44,204 nt of DNA from Ruminococcus flavefaciens (GCA_023663905.1 JAMPGO010000007.1:1-44204), one strand, 5' to 3'. Counted from the stretch's first letter, positions 26,698 to 35,480 are shown. Notes: generated by a model not told the origin, from the letters alone. Program-made: numbers and translations.

Positions 26698-28734
26698 ATG
26701 AAGCGAAAAATGATTGGAGCATCGTCAGCTTATTTGTCGGGATTGTTTTTCGCTTCATTTTTTACAGATAAATCGGGAATAATCCTGCTTATAACAGCTT
26801 CTGTAATTGTATTTCTGATTGCGAAAGCACGCAATTTCAGCCGTTTTGATTTGTATATAATAATCTTCTCATTCCTTACCGCATTCACAGTCAGTATGAC
26901 GTACACGCTGAAGTGCAGTTATGTGACGGATTTTGCAGGGCAGACGGGTAATTTTTCGGGCAGGGTTACGGATTATGAAGTATACGACGGCGACAAGGCT
27001 AACTATGTGCTTAAAGGCAGGATAAACGGTAATCACAGGGCAAAAATCAGCCTTTATACGTCCGAACTCGGTGCGGAATACGGCGATATTGTTACGCTTA
27101 AGGACTGCGTTTTTGAGAATATCGAGAGCGACTATTTATTTAATTCAACAGATTATTACAAATCACGTCATATATTTATCCGTGCCTATGATTCAGGAAA
27201 TATCACGGTGAGCCATACTGATTCGGCGAGACTGAAAAAACTGCTGGCTTCGTTCCGTGAGGGTATGATTGACAGGATATGCCTTGCTATAGGCGATAAA
27301 TCGGGCGGATTTCTTGCGGGAATGATTTTCGGCGAAAAGCAGTACCTTGACGATAACACGAGAACTGCCGTTTACAGAAGCGGAATAGGTCATATTCTTG
27401 CCGTTTCGGGACTGCACGTTTCGATTATTGCCGCAGTTATTATGGCGGTTCTGAATAAGCTGAGAGTAAATAAATTTGTCAGCTTTGGTGTGGTAAATCT
27501 GCTTCTCCTGTTATTCATCGCCCTTGCGGAATACCCTGTATCGGCGATAAGGGCAGGGCTTATGCTGGATATTATGTATTCCGCACGGCTTTTCCGACGG
27601 CAGAACGATTCACTGAACTCGATAGCCGTCGCTGCGCTGATTATCGGCATTGCCGACCCTTATGCAGTCTGCAACAGCGGATTTATTATGTCATTGTCGG
27701 GTACTTTCGGTGTGGCAGTGTTCGGTCCGTTTATGGCTGAAAACATTGACAGCAGATTTGTTAAAGCTCTTGTAATCAGCATATGCACGACATTCGCCGT
27801 AATACCTGTAAATCTGTATTATTTTGAGGAAACGTCGCTTGCTTCGCCGTTGACAAATATTCTGCTCGTACCGCTGTGTACGCTGGCTATGCTTCTGGGC
27901 TTGATTTATATCATAACAGGCGGTATTTTACCTGTTCTGCTGTATACGGCGGATGTGATGATAAAACTTGTGCTGAGTATTTCCGATGTGATTTCATCTG
28001 TCAGCTTCCTGCGCATTCCACGTATAAACGGCATAATTCCGACGATGTTCATATTATCGGGCGCTGTAATTGTCTGTATATTCCTGTTCAGAAGCAGTAA
28101 ACGGCTTGTTTCGGTCTCAATAGCCGTATCAGTATTCATATGCTCCGCAACTCTTGCAGTATCAGGGTATTTCAGAGCTGAAAATATGGTTATTGCGGTT
28201 CTCGGCAAGGGAAATAATGCTGTTGTGGCGGTATCGTACAAGGGCAGGACGGATATAACAGACCTCAGCGGTCATTACCGTTCGGCTGAATACGTCCGCA
28301 AATATCTTTCCGAAAACGGCATATCTACAGTAAATACGCTGATTCTTACAAGCAAAACGGCTTCGCAGGATATTACATACGAAACGGAGTTACAGCCGTT
28401 TGAAGTAAGCAGACGTTTTGCGGTGAATGATACTGATATTTACAACGGCAGGCTGGAGCTTCTCGTCAGTAACGGTTTTACGGCTGATTCGGGCGACTAT
28501 AGCACTGCATATCACGACAATATTCTTTCGGTTTATTATAATCAGTATCAGGTGAATTTTGCTCCGGCGAAAAGCAGTATAAAATCAAGCGGACTGAATG
28601 TGTATTACGGGAATATCACGAAAAACACGCATATTTACAAAGACAGTATTTATCTTGATGATATGAATAACTTTGAAATAATTCTGTCATCGGACGGACA
28701 ATACAGGATAAGGAGTCTCTATGGCGAAAACTGA
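26698..28734 (+). CDS. comEC: ComEC/Rec2 DNA-uptake channel homologue with degenerate nuclease domain
   Basis: A 678-aa polytopic membrane protein: N-terminal spans and a DUF4131-like soluble region (about 1-190), then the Competence domain (about 205-480, GIGHILAVSGLHVSIIAAVI, SAIRAGLMLDIMYSARL). The C-terminal part has the position and strand pattern of the ComEC metallo-beta-lactamase domain (IAVLGKGNNAVVAV, VNTLILTSKTASQD). Where active domains carry HxHxDH it reads SKTASQ (552-557), and no metal-binding histidines are seen. No Shine-Dalgarno is visible, so it is probably coupled to the upstream gene 6 bases away. No other competence gene is present. Confidence 0.88.
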   Translation: MKRKMIGASSAYLSGLFFASFFTDKSGIILLITASVIVFLIAKARNFSRFDLYIIIFSFLTAFTVSMTYTLKCSYVTDFAGQTGNFSGRVTDYEVYDGDKANYVLKGRINGNHRAKISLYTSELGAEYGDIVTLKDCVFENIESDYLFNSTDYYKSRHIFIRAYDSGNITVSHTDSARLKKLLASFREGMIDRICLAIGDKSGGFLAGMIFGEKQYLDDNTRTAVYRSGIGHILAVSGLHVSIIAAVIMAVLNKLRVNKFVSFGVVNLLLLLFIALAEYPVSAIRAGLMLDIMYSARLFRRQNDSLNSIAVAALIIGIADPYAVCNSGFIMSLSGTFGVAVFGPFMAENIDSRFVKALVISICTTFAVIPVNLYYFEETSLASPLTNILLVPLCTLAMLLGLIYIITGGILPVLLYTADVMIKLVLSISDVISSVSFLRIPRINGIIPTMFILSGAVIVCIFLFRSSKRLVSVSIAVSVFICSATLAVSGYFRAENMVIAVLGKGNNAVVAVSYKGRTDITDLSGHYRSAEYVRKYLSENGISTVNTLILTSKTASQDITYETELQPFEVSRRFAVNDTDIYNGRLELLVSNGFTADSGDYSTAYHDNILSVYYNQYQVNFAPAKSSIKSSGLNVYYGNITKNTHIYKDSIYLDDMNNFEIILSSDGQYRIRSLYGEN

Positions 28735-29815
28735 TTCAAAAACGCTCGCCTCTGCACTTAAAAAGGGCGAACTCAGCAGGATTTATTATATTTTCGGAGC
28801 TGATGTGACAGGCGTTGAAAAAATGACAAAGCAGATAATAAAAACCGCAGTCGGCGACAGCGAGGATTTTGCCCTTACCAGAATAAACGGCAGGAAGCTC
28901 GATTTGTCGGAGCTTGCGGATATTGTTCAGCAGTTTCCGATGATGTCGGAATACAACTGTATTCTGATAAACGACTATAACTGCGAGAAGCCGTTTGATG
29001 ATATGAGAGGGCGCAGTGCGGACGACGTTACAAAGAAGCTTCTCGAGATTCTTAAGAATATTCCTCCGCAGACCGTAGTAATCTTTAATGTTACAGGCTT
29101 TGAAGTTAAGGTGCAGAAGGATTTTAAAACCAATCAGAATATCATCAAGGACAAGAATAAAAAGCTTGCGGATTTTGCTGTAAAAAACGGTACTCTGTGC
29201 GAATTTCCGATAAAAACTGCGGTTGAACTCTCAAAGATAATCTCGGCAAAGGTTTCTGCAAGAGGCGGAATGATTTCCCTTGAAAACGGCAGGGAACTTG
29301 CGGAGATGTGCCTTTGCGACGAGCTTGTGATTGACAGCGAGATTGACAAGCTGTGTTCGTATGCGGACGGCAGAGAGATTGACCGTGCTATGATTCACGA
29401 GCTTGTACACGTCCAGAACGATACGACCGTATATAATCTTGCAAAGGCTGTGGCTTCTATGAATGCAAGGGAAGCGTTTCAGGCGGTGAATGAGCTGAAC
29501 GTTGACGGCGATAACAGAGGAGCGGTGCTTTATGCGATAACAGGAGCTTTTATTGATATGTACCGTGCGGTCTGTGCGAAACAGTCGGAAGTAACTCCGG
29601 AGCAGGTGGCTTCTGATTTTGATTACGGCAAAAGGACATTCGTTGTAAAAAATGCGTTCCGTGACAGCTCACGTATGAGTGCGGAACGGCTCAGGGAATG
29701 TATTATAATCCTCAGAGATACGACGATGAAGCTTAATTCCTCTGCAACAGACCCACGTGTTGCAATTGAGCAGGCGATAACACAGATGCTTGTAACTTCC
29801 AAAAATCGGAGGTAA
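28721..29815 (+). CDS. holA: DNA polymerase III delta subunit
   Basis: A 364-aa clamp-loader subunit that opens the sliding clamp. The opening SALKKGELSRIYYIFGADV, the QQFPMMSEYNCILINDYN segment and a helical C-terminal domain (AITGAFIDMYRAVCAK, AIEQAITQML) fit the HolA family. comEC followed by holA is a common Firmicute order. It overlaps comEC by 14 bases and has AAGGAG before its ATG. Confidence 0.9.
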   Translation: MAKTDSKTLASALKKGELSRIYYIFGADVTGVEKMTKQIIKTAVGDSEDFALTRINGRKLDLSELADIVQQFPMMSEYNCILINDYNCEKPFDDMRGRSADDVTKKLLEILKNIPPQTVVIFNVTGFEVKVQKDFKTNQNIIKDKNKKLADFAVKNGTLCEFPIKTAVELSKIISAKVSARGGMISLENGRELAEMCLCDELVIDSEIDKLCSYADGREIDRAMIHELVHVQNDTTVYNLAKAVASMNAREAFQAVNELNVDGDNRGAVLYAITGAFIDMYRAVCAKQSEVTPEQVASDFDYGKRTFVVKNAFRDSSRMSAERLRECIIILRDTTMKLNSSATDPRVAIEQAITQMLVTSKNRR

Positions 29816-29818
29816 AAA

Positions 29819-30415
29819 ATGGTAAAGATAAATGAAGCTATTATAGTAGAGGGCAAATACGACAAAATCAAGCTTTCGTCGATTATTGACGCTGTAATTA
29901 TAGTCACGAACGGCTTCGGGATTTTTAAGGATTCCGAAAAGCTGGAGCTTATAAGGTACTATGCACGGAAAACAGGGATTATTATTCTTACTGATTCCGA
30001 CAGCGCAGGCAGAAAAATACGTGGATATATCAAGGGCGCAGTGGACGGCAACATAAAGAATGTTCATATTCCCGACATCTTCGGCAAGGAAAAACGCAAG
30101 AGAACGGCTTCGGCAGAGGGCAAGCTCGGAGTTGAGGGAATTGATGTTGACGTGCTTCTGTCCGCTTTTGAAAAGGCAGGGATAACATCGGGCGAGAGGA
30201 CTGCACCGCCTGATATAACGAAGCTGACATTGTATGAACTCGGTCTGAGCGGAGGAAATAACAGCAGTATTCTGCGGAAAAAGCTCCAGAAATCGCTTGA
30301 ACTTCCGTCGCTTCTCTCCGCAGGCGCATTGCTGGAGATACTCAATACGATGATGACGGCGGAGGAACTTGCCGTTAAAGTCCGTGAATTAGAGGAGACA
30401 GATTATGGTATATAG
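29819..30415 (+). CDS. RNase M5-like Toprim protein
   Basis: A 198-aa Toprim-domain protein. The catalytic Glu is in EAIIVEGKYDKIKL and the DxD in ILTDSDSAGRKIRGYI, within residues 1-115. The C-terminal part (TLYELGLSGGNNSSILRKKL) is the small helical domain seen in RNase M5 relatives. RNase M5 matures 5S rRNA. This clostridial branch is diverged from Bacillus RnmV, so the substrate is a reasoned guess. GGAGG precedes the ATG. It overlaps the MBOAT gene by 11 bases. Confidence 0.78.
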   Translation: MVKINEAIIVEGKYDKIKLSSIIDAVIIVTNGFGIFKDSEKLELIRYYARKTGIIILTDSDSAGRKIRGYIKGAVDGNIKNVHIPDIFGKEKRKRTASAEGKLGVEGIDVDVLLSAFEKAGITSGERTAPPDITKLTLYELGLSGGNNSSILRKKLQKSLELPSLLSAGALLEILNTMMTAEELAVKVRELEETDYGI

Positions 30416-31796
30416 CAGTCTGCTGTTTATATACGGCTTTTTCCCCATATCTCTTGCAATATATTACTTCACACCGAAAAAGTTAAAAGATATATCGCTG
30501 TTTGTCCTGAGTATGATTTTCTGTGGGCTGTTCAGCCTGAAATTTCTTTTTTTTATGCTGATTTACACCGCCGTGAATTATACCTCGGCACGCTTCACGT
30601 ACAATCTCAAGTGGAAGGAATCGAAATACGGAAAATTCAGCAGTATACCTTTTACGGCAGGAATTATATTCGATATTGTATCGCTCCTTGCATTCAGGAC
30701 GGAGTTTTTTTCGTGGATTCAGAAGCCGTTCAGCTTCCCCGACGGCTTCTTTCCGATAGGAATATCGCTGTTTACGCTCTCGGCAACAGGCTATCTTATT
30801 GACATATACAAAGGCAGAATCAGGGCGGAAATTAATTTTATACGGTTCGGGCTGTTTATAATGATGTTCCCACGTCTCCTGCTTGGTCCTGTCGTAAGCT
30901 ATGATAATTTTATAAAAATACTGAGGAAGCGCAGAATCAGGCTCAGCGAACTCGGCAACGGTATGGAGCTTTTTGTTAAAGGTCTCGCCAAAAAAGTCAT
31001 AGTCGCCGATACGCTTTTTATGCTGTATTCCGCAATAAGAAGCATTGATATAAAAAATCTTCCCGTCGTCACAGCCTGGCTCGGAGTTATTGCGTATATG
31101 TTGTGCCTTTATTTCACGCTCTCGGGTATTTCAGATATGGGGTGCGGAATCTCGTACTGTTTCGGATTCAGATTTCCGCAGAGCTTCAACTACCCTGTAT
31201 TCAGCAGTAGAATCCGCTATTTTTCGGCGAAATGGCATATACAGATTGTACACTGGTTCAGAAAATATGCCGTCCAGCCGTTCCGCTCGGTGATAAATGC
31301 AAAGTACATCAACGGCTTTATATCAGTAAGCGTGTGGACTCTTCTGGGCTTGTGGTACGGATTCAGTGCAGGAAGTACGCTGTGGGGACTGCTTATGGGT
31401 CTCGCCGTTATCATCGAGGGCAGAATCAAGAATATTAAAATGCTGAAATCAACAGGAATAATTTACACTTTTCTGGCAACAACAATTCTGATGACGTTTC
31501 TTTCGTGCGGAAGCATAGGCGATTCGTTCCGCTATATATGGGCAATGCTTGGCGGAAACAGGATATTTGCCGATTCGCTCACGTCGTATCTTGTAAAATC
31601 ATATATAATAATTCTGCTGACGGCTATGTATATGGCTACGGACTTATTCAGGAACACGGTAAACAGGATAAACAGAACACGTTTCAGAATCGTGGTATCA
31701 GTATTGTCGCCCGTTATTCTTGTCATCCTGTTCGCCGTATGCACATCGCTTATCTCATACACAGGAAGCTCGGAAAATATATTGATACAGCTGTAG
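30405..31796 (+). CDS. MBOAT (AlgI/DltB-like) membrane protein with altered catalytic His
   Basis: A 463-aa polytopic protein of the membrane-bound O-acyltransferase family, which normally moves acyl groups from the cytosol onto extracellular polymers. Visible are GPVVSYDNF, the conserved KWHIQIVHWFRKY (H278 kept) and the GLWHG site, which here reads GLWYG, with Tyr at residue 318 (codon TAC, 31356-31358). That His is essential in AlgI and DltB relatives. The spans and partner gene are intact, so this looks like a maintained but catalytically altered protein. The start lies within the end of the upstream gene, with GAGGAG nearby. Confidence 0.85.
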   Translation: MVYSSLLFIYGFFPISLAIYYFTPKKLKDISLFVLSMIFCGLFSLKFLFFMLIYTAVNYTSARFTYNLKWKESKYGKFSSIPFTAGIIFDIVSLLAFRTEFFSWIQKPFSFPDGFFPIGISLFTLSATGYLIDIYKGRIRAEINFIRFGLFIMMFPRLLLGPVVSYDNFIKILRKRRIRLSELGNGMELFVKGLAKKVIVADTLFMLYSAIRSIDIKNLPVVTAWLGVIAYMLCLYFTLSGISDMGCGISYCFGFRFPQSFNYPVFSSRIRYFSAKWHIQIVHWFRKYAVQPFRSVINAKYINGFISVSVWTLLGLWYGFSAGSTLWGLLMGLAVIIEGRIKNIKMLKSTGIIYTFLATTILMTFLSCGSIGDSFRYIWAMLGGNRIFADSLTSYLVKSYIIILLTAMYMATDLFRNTVNRINRTRFRIVVSVLSPVILVILFAVCTSLISYTGSSENILIQL

Positions 31797-31805
31797 GAGG
31801 ACTGA

Positions 31806-32903
31806 ATGAAAAATTCAAATAAAATATCGGCGCTGATATTGTTTATATTTATCCTGTCGTTTTCGGTTATGACAATATCCGGGCTTGGTGATAAATCGGC
31901 GGAAAATCTTACAATAAGCAGGCAGGATTTTCTTGACGGCGGATTTGGCAGACAGCTTACTTCTGTGACTGCTGAATGCTTTGCGGGAAGAGACTACTGG
32001 ATTTCGGCAGGTGCAGGGCTGGAATCGGGGCTGTGCGAGAGTATCGTGAACGGCGTATATATTTCCAAAGACAGGCTTCTTTCAGCCGATGTTTCGGAAC
32101 GTAGGAGTACAGATAATACTGTTCAGGCGGTGAATGAATTTGTAAAAAGCTATGACGGAGCGGTATATTTCGTTGCCGTTCCGACATCTTCGGGAGTTTA
32201 CGGAAATATGCTTCCGTCGTATCTTCTTAAATCGACCGAAAAACAGCAGATTGACAGCCTCTATATGAATCTCAGCTCCGATATACGGAAGATTGACGCA
32301 TATAATATCCTTAAAATGCTCAGCGATAACTATATTTACTACAGAAGCGATTCAAAGTGGACGAGTTACGGCGCATTCTGCGTGTACAGAACGGTTATTC
32401 AGAAGCTCGGCTTTATACCTGTTTCGTATGATAAATACACTGTCGAGCATATCACGAGCAGTTATACGGGAAATCTTTACAGCAGGACAAAATATATGGA
32501 ATCGAAGCCCGATTTGCTTGATATTTACGAATACTCGGGCGGAGCTGAAATAACGGATTGCACAGGCTATGACAACAACGGAATGACCTATCCGGGAAGT
32601 CTCTACGACAGGGAAGCCATAGAATCGGATGATATGTACCGTCTTTATCTCGGCGAAAAACTGCCTGTTGTCAGGATAAACACGGATATAAACAACAACA
32701 AGAAACTGCTGGTAATCGGCGACGACTATGCAGTCTGCTTCATACCGTTTCTTACACAGCACTACAGCGAGATTGCATTTGTTTCGCCCGAATGTATGGA
32801 AAAGGAGCTGAATAAGTTTCTTAATCCCGACGACTACGGGCAGATGCTTTTTCTCTTCGGGATTGATTCGCTTGACGACGATATTTTTAGTTATATGAGG
32901 TGA
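31806..32903 (+). CDS. DHHW/AlgJ-like exported protein with destroyed catalytic triad
   Basis: A 365-aa protein with an N-terminal signal anchor (about 7-24) and a SGNH-like domain of the DHHW/AlgX-AlgJ type, the usual extracytoplasmic partner of an MBOAT. The signature that reads D-H-H-W in the family is DSKW here (182-185), so His is replaced by Lys184. The nucleophile motif, normally DS(Y/F), is GDDYAVCFIPFL with Asp at 307. Only the triad Asp remains. The surrounding fold (VYFVAVPTSSGVYGNMLP, KWTSYGAF) is well kept. AGGAGG precedes the ATG, and the gene follows the MBOAT gene by 9 bases. Confidence 0.82.
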   Translation: MKNSNKISALILFIFILSFSVMTISGLGDKSAENLTISRQDFLDGGFGRQLTSVTAECFAGRDYWISAGAGLESGLCESIVNGVYISKDRLLSADVSERRSTDNTVQAVNEFVKSYDGAVYFVAVPTSSGVYGNMLPSYLLKSTEKQQIDSLYMNLSSDIRKIDAYNILKMLSDNYIYYRSDSKWTSYGAFCVYRTVIQKLGFIPVSYDKYTVEHITSSYTGNLYSRTKYMESKPDLLDIYEYSGGAEITDCTGYDNNGMTYPGSLYDREAIESDDMYRLYLGEKLPVVRINTDINNNKKLLVIGDDYAVCFIPFLTQHYSEIAFVSPECMEKELNKFLNPDDYGQMLFLFGIDSLDDDIFSYMR

Positions 32904-32908
32904 TTATT

Positions 32909-33661
32909 ATGAAGGCATTGATAACGGGTGCGACATCGGGAATCGGCAGAAGCATTGCCGAAAATCTCAGCAAAAAGGGCTGGGAGCTTATTCTCACAGG
33001 CAGGAATGAGGATATGTTAAAAAAATTACAGAAAAAGCTTGGCAGGACTGAAATAATCACGGCTGATTTGTCAGCAGAAGCCGATGTTTTCAGGGTGTAC
33101 GATTTTTGCAGGAGCAGGAAGATTGATTTGCTTGTGAATAACGCAGGGTACGGTATTTTTGGCAGATTCGATGAAACCGACCTTGACGACGAGCTTGCTA
33201 TGATAAACGTCAACATAAAAGCCGTCCATATTCTCACAAAGCTGTTTCTCCGTGATTTCAGAAAGCGTAATCACGGCAGAATCCTTAATGTAGCGTCGTC
33301 CGCAGGATTCCTCACAGGACCGCTTCTGTCGTCGTATTATGCTTCCAAGAATTATGTTGTGCGACTTTCGCTTGCAATAGCCGAAGAACTGCGCCGTGAA
33401 AAATCGAGGGTAACTGTAACCGTACTCTGTCCGGGTCCTGTTGATACGAACTTCAATAACCGTGCAGGAGTAACATTCAGTATGAAGCCTGTTTCGCCTG
33501 AATATGTTGCGGATTATGCCATTAAAAAGACATTTTCGGGACAGCTCATAGCGATACCGGGAATAACAGTCCGTGCAGGAGTATTTGCCTCCAGATTTGT
33601 ACCGCACAGGGTACTTTCAATGCTCACATACGGCATACAGGAGCGTAAAAAACAGCTATGA
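32909..33661 (+). CDS. Short-chain dehydrogenase/reductase
   Basis: A 250-aa NAD(P)-dependent oxidoreductase. The nucleotide-binding TGATSGIG is at residues 6-13, NNAG is in LLVNNAGYGIFG, the catalytic Ser is in NVASSAGF and YxxxK is in SSYYASKNYVV. It resembles the DltE-like branch that acts on lipids or acyl chains, but the substrate is unknown. GAGGTGAT, overlapping the previous stop, is the ribosome site for the ATG at 32909. An in-frame GTG three codons earlier lies inside that site and is rejected. Confidence 0.9.
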   Translation: MKALITGATSGIGRSIAENLSKKGWELILTGRNEDMLKKLQKKLGRTEIITADLSAEADVFRVYDFCRSRKIDLLVNNAGYGIFGRFDETDLDDELAMINVNIKAVHILTKLFLRDFRKRNHGRILNVASSAGFLTGPLLSSYYASKNYVVRLSLAIAEELRREKSRVTVTVLCPGPVDTNFNNRAGVTFSMKPVSPEYVADYAIKKTFSGQLIAIPGITVRAGVFASRFVPHRVLSMLTYGIQERKKQL

Positions 33662-34197
33662 GAGATATAAGCTACAGAGTCGCTCTCGGCGGAATAGTAT
33701 CATCGCTGTGCCTGCTGTGTATGTTCCTTTCGGGAATAATGCCTATGTTCTATCTTATTCTGCCAATGATTGCAGGAATCCTGCTTATGATTATAGCTGA
33801 GGAAGTAAACCTTAGCTGGGCTTGGCTTACCTACATAGCTGTTGGAATACTGTCGCTGTTCATAACTGCCGATAAGGAAGCTTCGCTTGTGTTTATAATG
33901 ATATTCGGGCATTTTCCGATAATAAGGCTTCACCTCGAGAAAATAAAGCTCGGCGCACTGCGGTGGCTGATAAAGTTAATAATCTTCAACATCTGTGCGG
34001 TATCATTTTTCTATGTGACGGTCTATATTTTCGGCATACAGCAGATGCTTGAAGAAATGAATGAAATGGGCAGATACGGTGCGGTAATTCTGCTTGTGCT
34101 GTGCAATATAATATTCGTCCTCTATGACCTTAATCTGTACCTGATGTATGGTATCTATAAAATAAAGCTTATGCCGTTATTCAAAAGAAAACGCTGA
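33658..34197 (+). CDS. Conserved polytopic membrane protein, S-component-like
   Basis: A 179-aa membrane protein with about five hydrophobic segments (roughly 8-28, 30-48, 54-72, 100-125 and 142-165). The start RVALGGIVSSLCLLCMF and the LSLFITADKEASLVFIM turn resemble a family of small clostridial membrane proteins akin to ECF transporter S components. I cannot name a substrate. It overlaps the SDR gene by 4 bases, so the two are probably co-translated. Confidence 0.7.
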   Translation: MRDISYRVALGGIVSSLCLLCMFLSGIMPMFYLILPMIAGILLMIIAEEVNLSWAWLTYIAVGILSLFITADKEASLVFIMIFGHFPIIRLHLEKIKLGALRWLIKLIIFNICAVSFFYVTVYIFGIQQMLEEMNEMGRYGAVILLVLCNIIFVLYDLNLYLMYGIYKIKLMPLFKRKR

Positions 34198-34210
34198 AAG
34201 GACTGATATT

Positions 34211-34720
34211 TTGGAAGAAATCAATAATAAAACCGTACTCAGATTATTGGAAGATGACTATGACGAATGCCAGCTCGATTATGTTATTCTGAGCAATGAC
34301 GGTGAATACAGGGGCGAAAATTCGCACAAAAGAGCGGTTATATCTTTTTTTGACGTGATAGGGAAGAGGCACAGGGTCGGGAATCGGCTTGACTACGGGA
34401 TTTTTTCGCTGGAAGAAGATAAAATGAAGTGCCGACGTTACAGTGCCGATGAATTTTTTTCGACAAAAAGTTCAAAGTATGGCGATTTATCGTACTGGCA
34501 CGCTTTTCACGAACCTCCGTACAGCACGCCGTATACTGAAGCTGACTTTAAAAAAATTAACGGTATGCTTTTCACGGACAGCATTGAAATATATCTTTGG
34601 AACGACGATTTCTCCGATTATTTTGACGACGGCAAAGAGTGGTGGGGAACAGCTTTATGGAGCGTTTATGACAGTAAAAAGAACAGGTTTGTAGTTATTG
34701 GTGCGTCTCTCACAGACTGA
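34211..34720 (+). CDS. Uncharacterised acidic soluble protein
   Basis: A 169-aa protein that I do not recognise. It starts with TTG, with AAAGGA 8 bases before it. No signal peptide or membrane span is seen. It is acidic and aromatic, with notable segments EDDYDECQLDYVILS, DLSYWHAFHEPPYSTPY and EWWGTALWSVYD. The last motif gives a compact beta-rich look like small immunity or SUKH-type proteins, but that is an impression only. It is the last gene before a terminator. Confidence 0.75.
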   Translation: MEEINNKTVLRLLEDDYDECQLDYVILSNDGEYRGENSHKRAVISFFDVIGKRHRVGNRLDYGIFSLEEDKMKCRRYSADEFFSTKSSKYGDLSYWHAFHEPPYSTPYTEADFKKINGMLFTDSIEIYLWNDDFSDYFDDGKEWWGTALWSVYDSKKNRFVVIGASLTD

Positions 34721-34730
34721 CAGAAAAATC

Positions 34731-34765
34731 AACTGTATACAGCTTATGTTGTATGCAGTTTTTTT
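34731..34765 (+). terminator. Rho-independent terminator ending the alaS-comEC-MBOAT stretch
   Basis: Arms at 34731-34741 (AACTGTATACA) and 34750-34760 pair over 11 bp with one G-U pair and an 8-base loop, followed by seven T. It lies 10 bases after the preceding stop. Confidence 0.9.
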
Positions 34766-34815
34766 GTAACCTGAAATCGGCGCAGGGAATATAATAAGGC
34801 AGAGGGAGGGATTCA

Positions 34816-35463
34816 ATGAAACGACATCGCCGTAGAAAGCATAAAATCCGCCCGTTAATCGTTACTGTCCTGCTGGCGGTAATTATTCTGCTGATTGTGG
34901 TATTATTCAGAACAGAAAAAGCCGTGCGGCCTGTAGCGGAAATGCAGTCGGAGCAGATTGCACGGCAGACGGCTAACAGGATAATCACGGAGACTGTTTC
35001 GGATTATATCGCCGAAAACAACTACACATACAGCGATTTTGCTAACATAATCTGTGATACGGACGGACGTGCAGTATCGGTTGAAGCAATACCTGTCAAT
35101 ATAAACCGTGTGCAGTCGGAGCTTACAGCGGAAATAAACCGCCGTCTGTCGGATAACGGCAGTATATCGGCGGAAATAGCAGTTGGTTCGCTGAGCGGTT
35201 CGTATCTTCTCGCAGGTCGAGGACCTGTAGTAGACGTGCGTATCTGTCCTGCCGGAGAAGCGGAAGTATCGCTTAAAAGCAGTTTCGATTCCGCAGGAGT
35301 AAATCAGACAAGGCACAGGATATATGCGGAAATATCGGCGAATCTGATTTCATCAATACCGCTGTACAGTTTTGAGACTGAGGAGAGCTTCGAATTTCTG
35401 ATTGCCGAGACTGTCATCGTCGGCGACGTGCCTGACTATGCCGTGAAAGCGTGGAGCAGTTAA
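34816..35463 (+). CDS. yunB: Sporulation protein YunB
   Basis: A 215-aa protein with a very basic N-terminus (KRHRRRKHK), one membrane span (about 15-32) and an extracytoplasmic domain. VDVRICPAGEAEVSLKSSFDSAGVNQTRHRIY and the ending IAETVIVGDVPDYA, read in blocks, match the YunB family, which is needed for efficient sporulation and expressed under sigma-E in Bacillus. GAGGGAGGG precedes the ATG. It sits alone between two terminators, so it should have its own promoter, although I could not find a convincing one. Confidence 0.88.
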   Translation: MKRHRRRKHKIRPLIVTVLLAVIILLIVVLFRTEKAVRPVAEMQSEQIARQTANRIITETVSDYIAENNYTYSDFANIICDTDGRAVSVEAIPVNINRVQSELTAEINRRLSDNGSISAEIAVGSLSGSYLLAGRGPVVDVRICPAGEAEVSLKSSFDSAGVNQTRHRIYAEISANLISSIPLYSFETEESFEFLIAETVIVGDVPDYAVKAWSS

Positions 35464-35480
35464 TAAATCTGCTCTTTTTT
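35454..35480 (+). terminator. Rho-independent terminator overlapping the yunB stop codon
   Basis: GAGCAG (35454-35459) pairs with CTGCTC (35469-35474) and is followed by six T. The yunB TAA (35461-35463) lies in the 9-base loop, so the terminator starts inside the coding region. Confidence 0.82.

Noticed and set aside
30405-34720. Horizontally acquired island
   Set aside because: Base composition and codon style match the flanks, and there are no integrase, repeats or tRNA ends.
34790-34795. TATAAT ahead of yunB
   Set aside because: No -35 at 16-18 bases, and the implied start would fall on the ribosome site.
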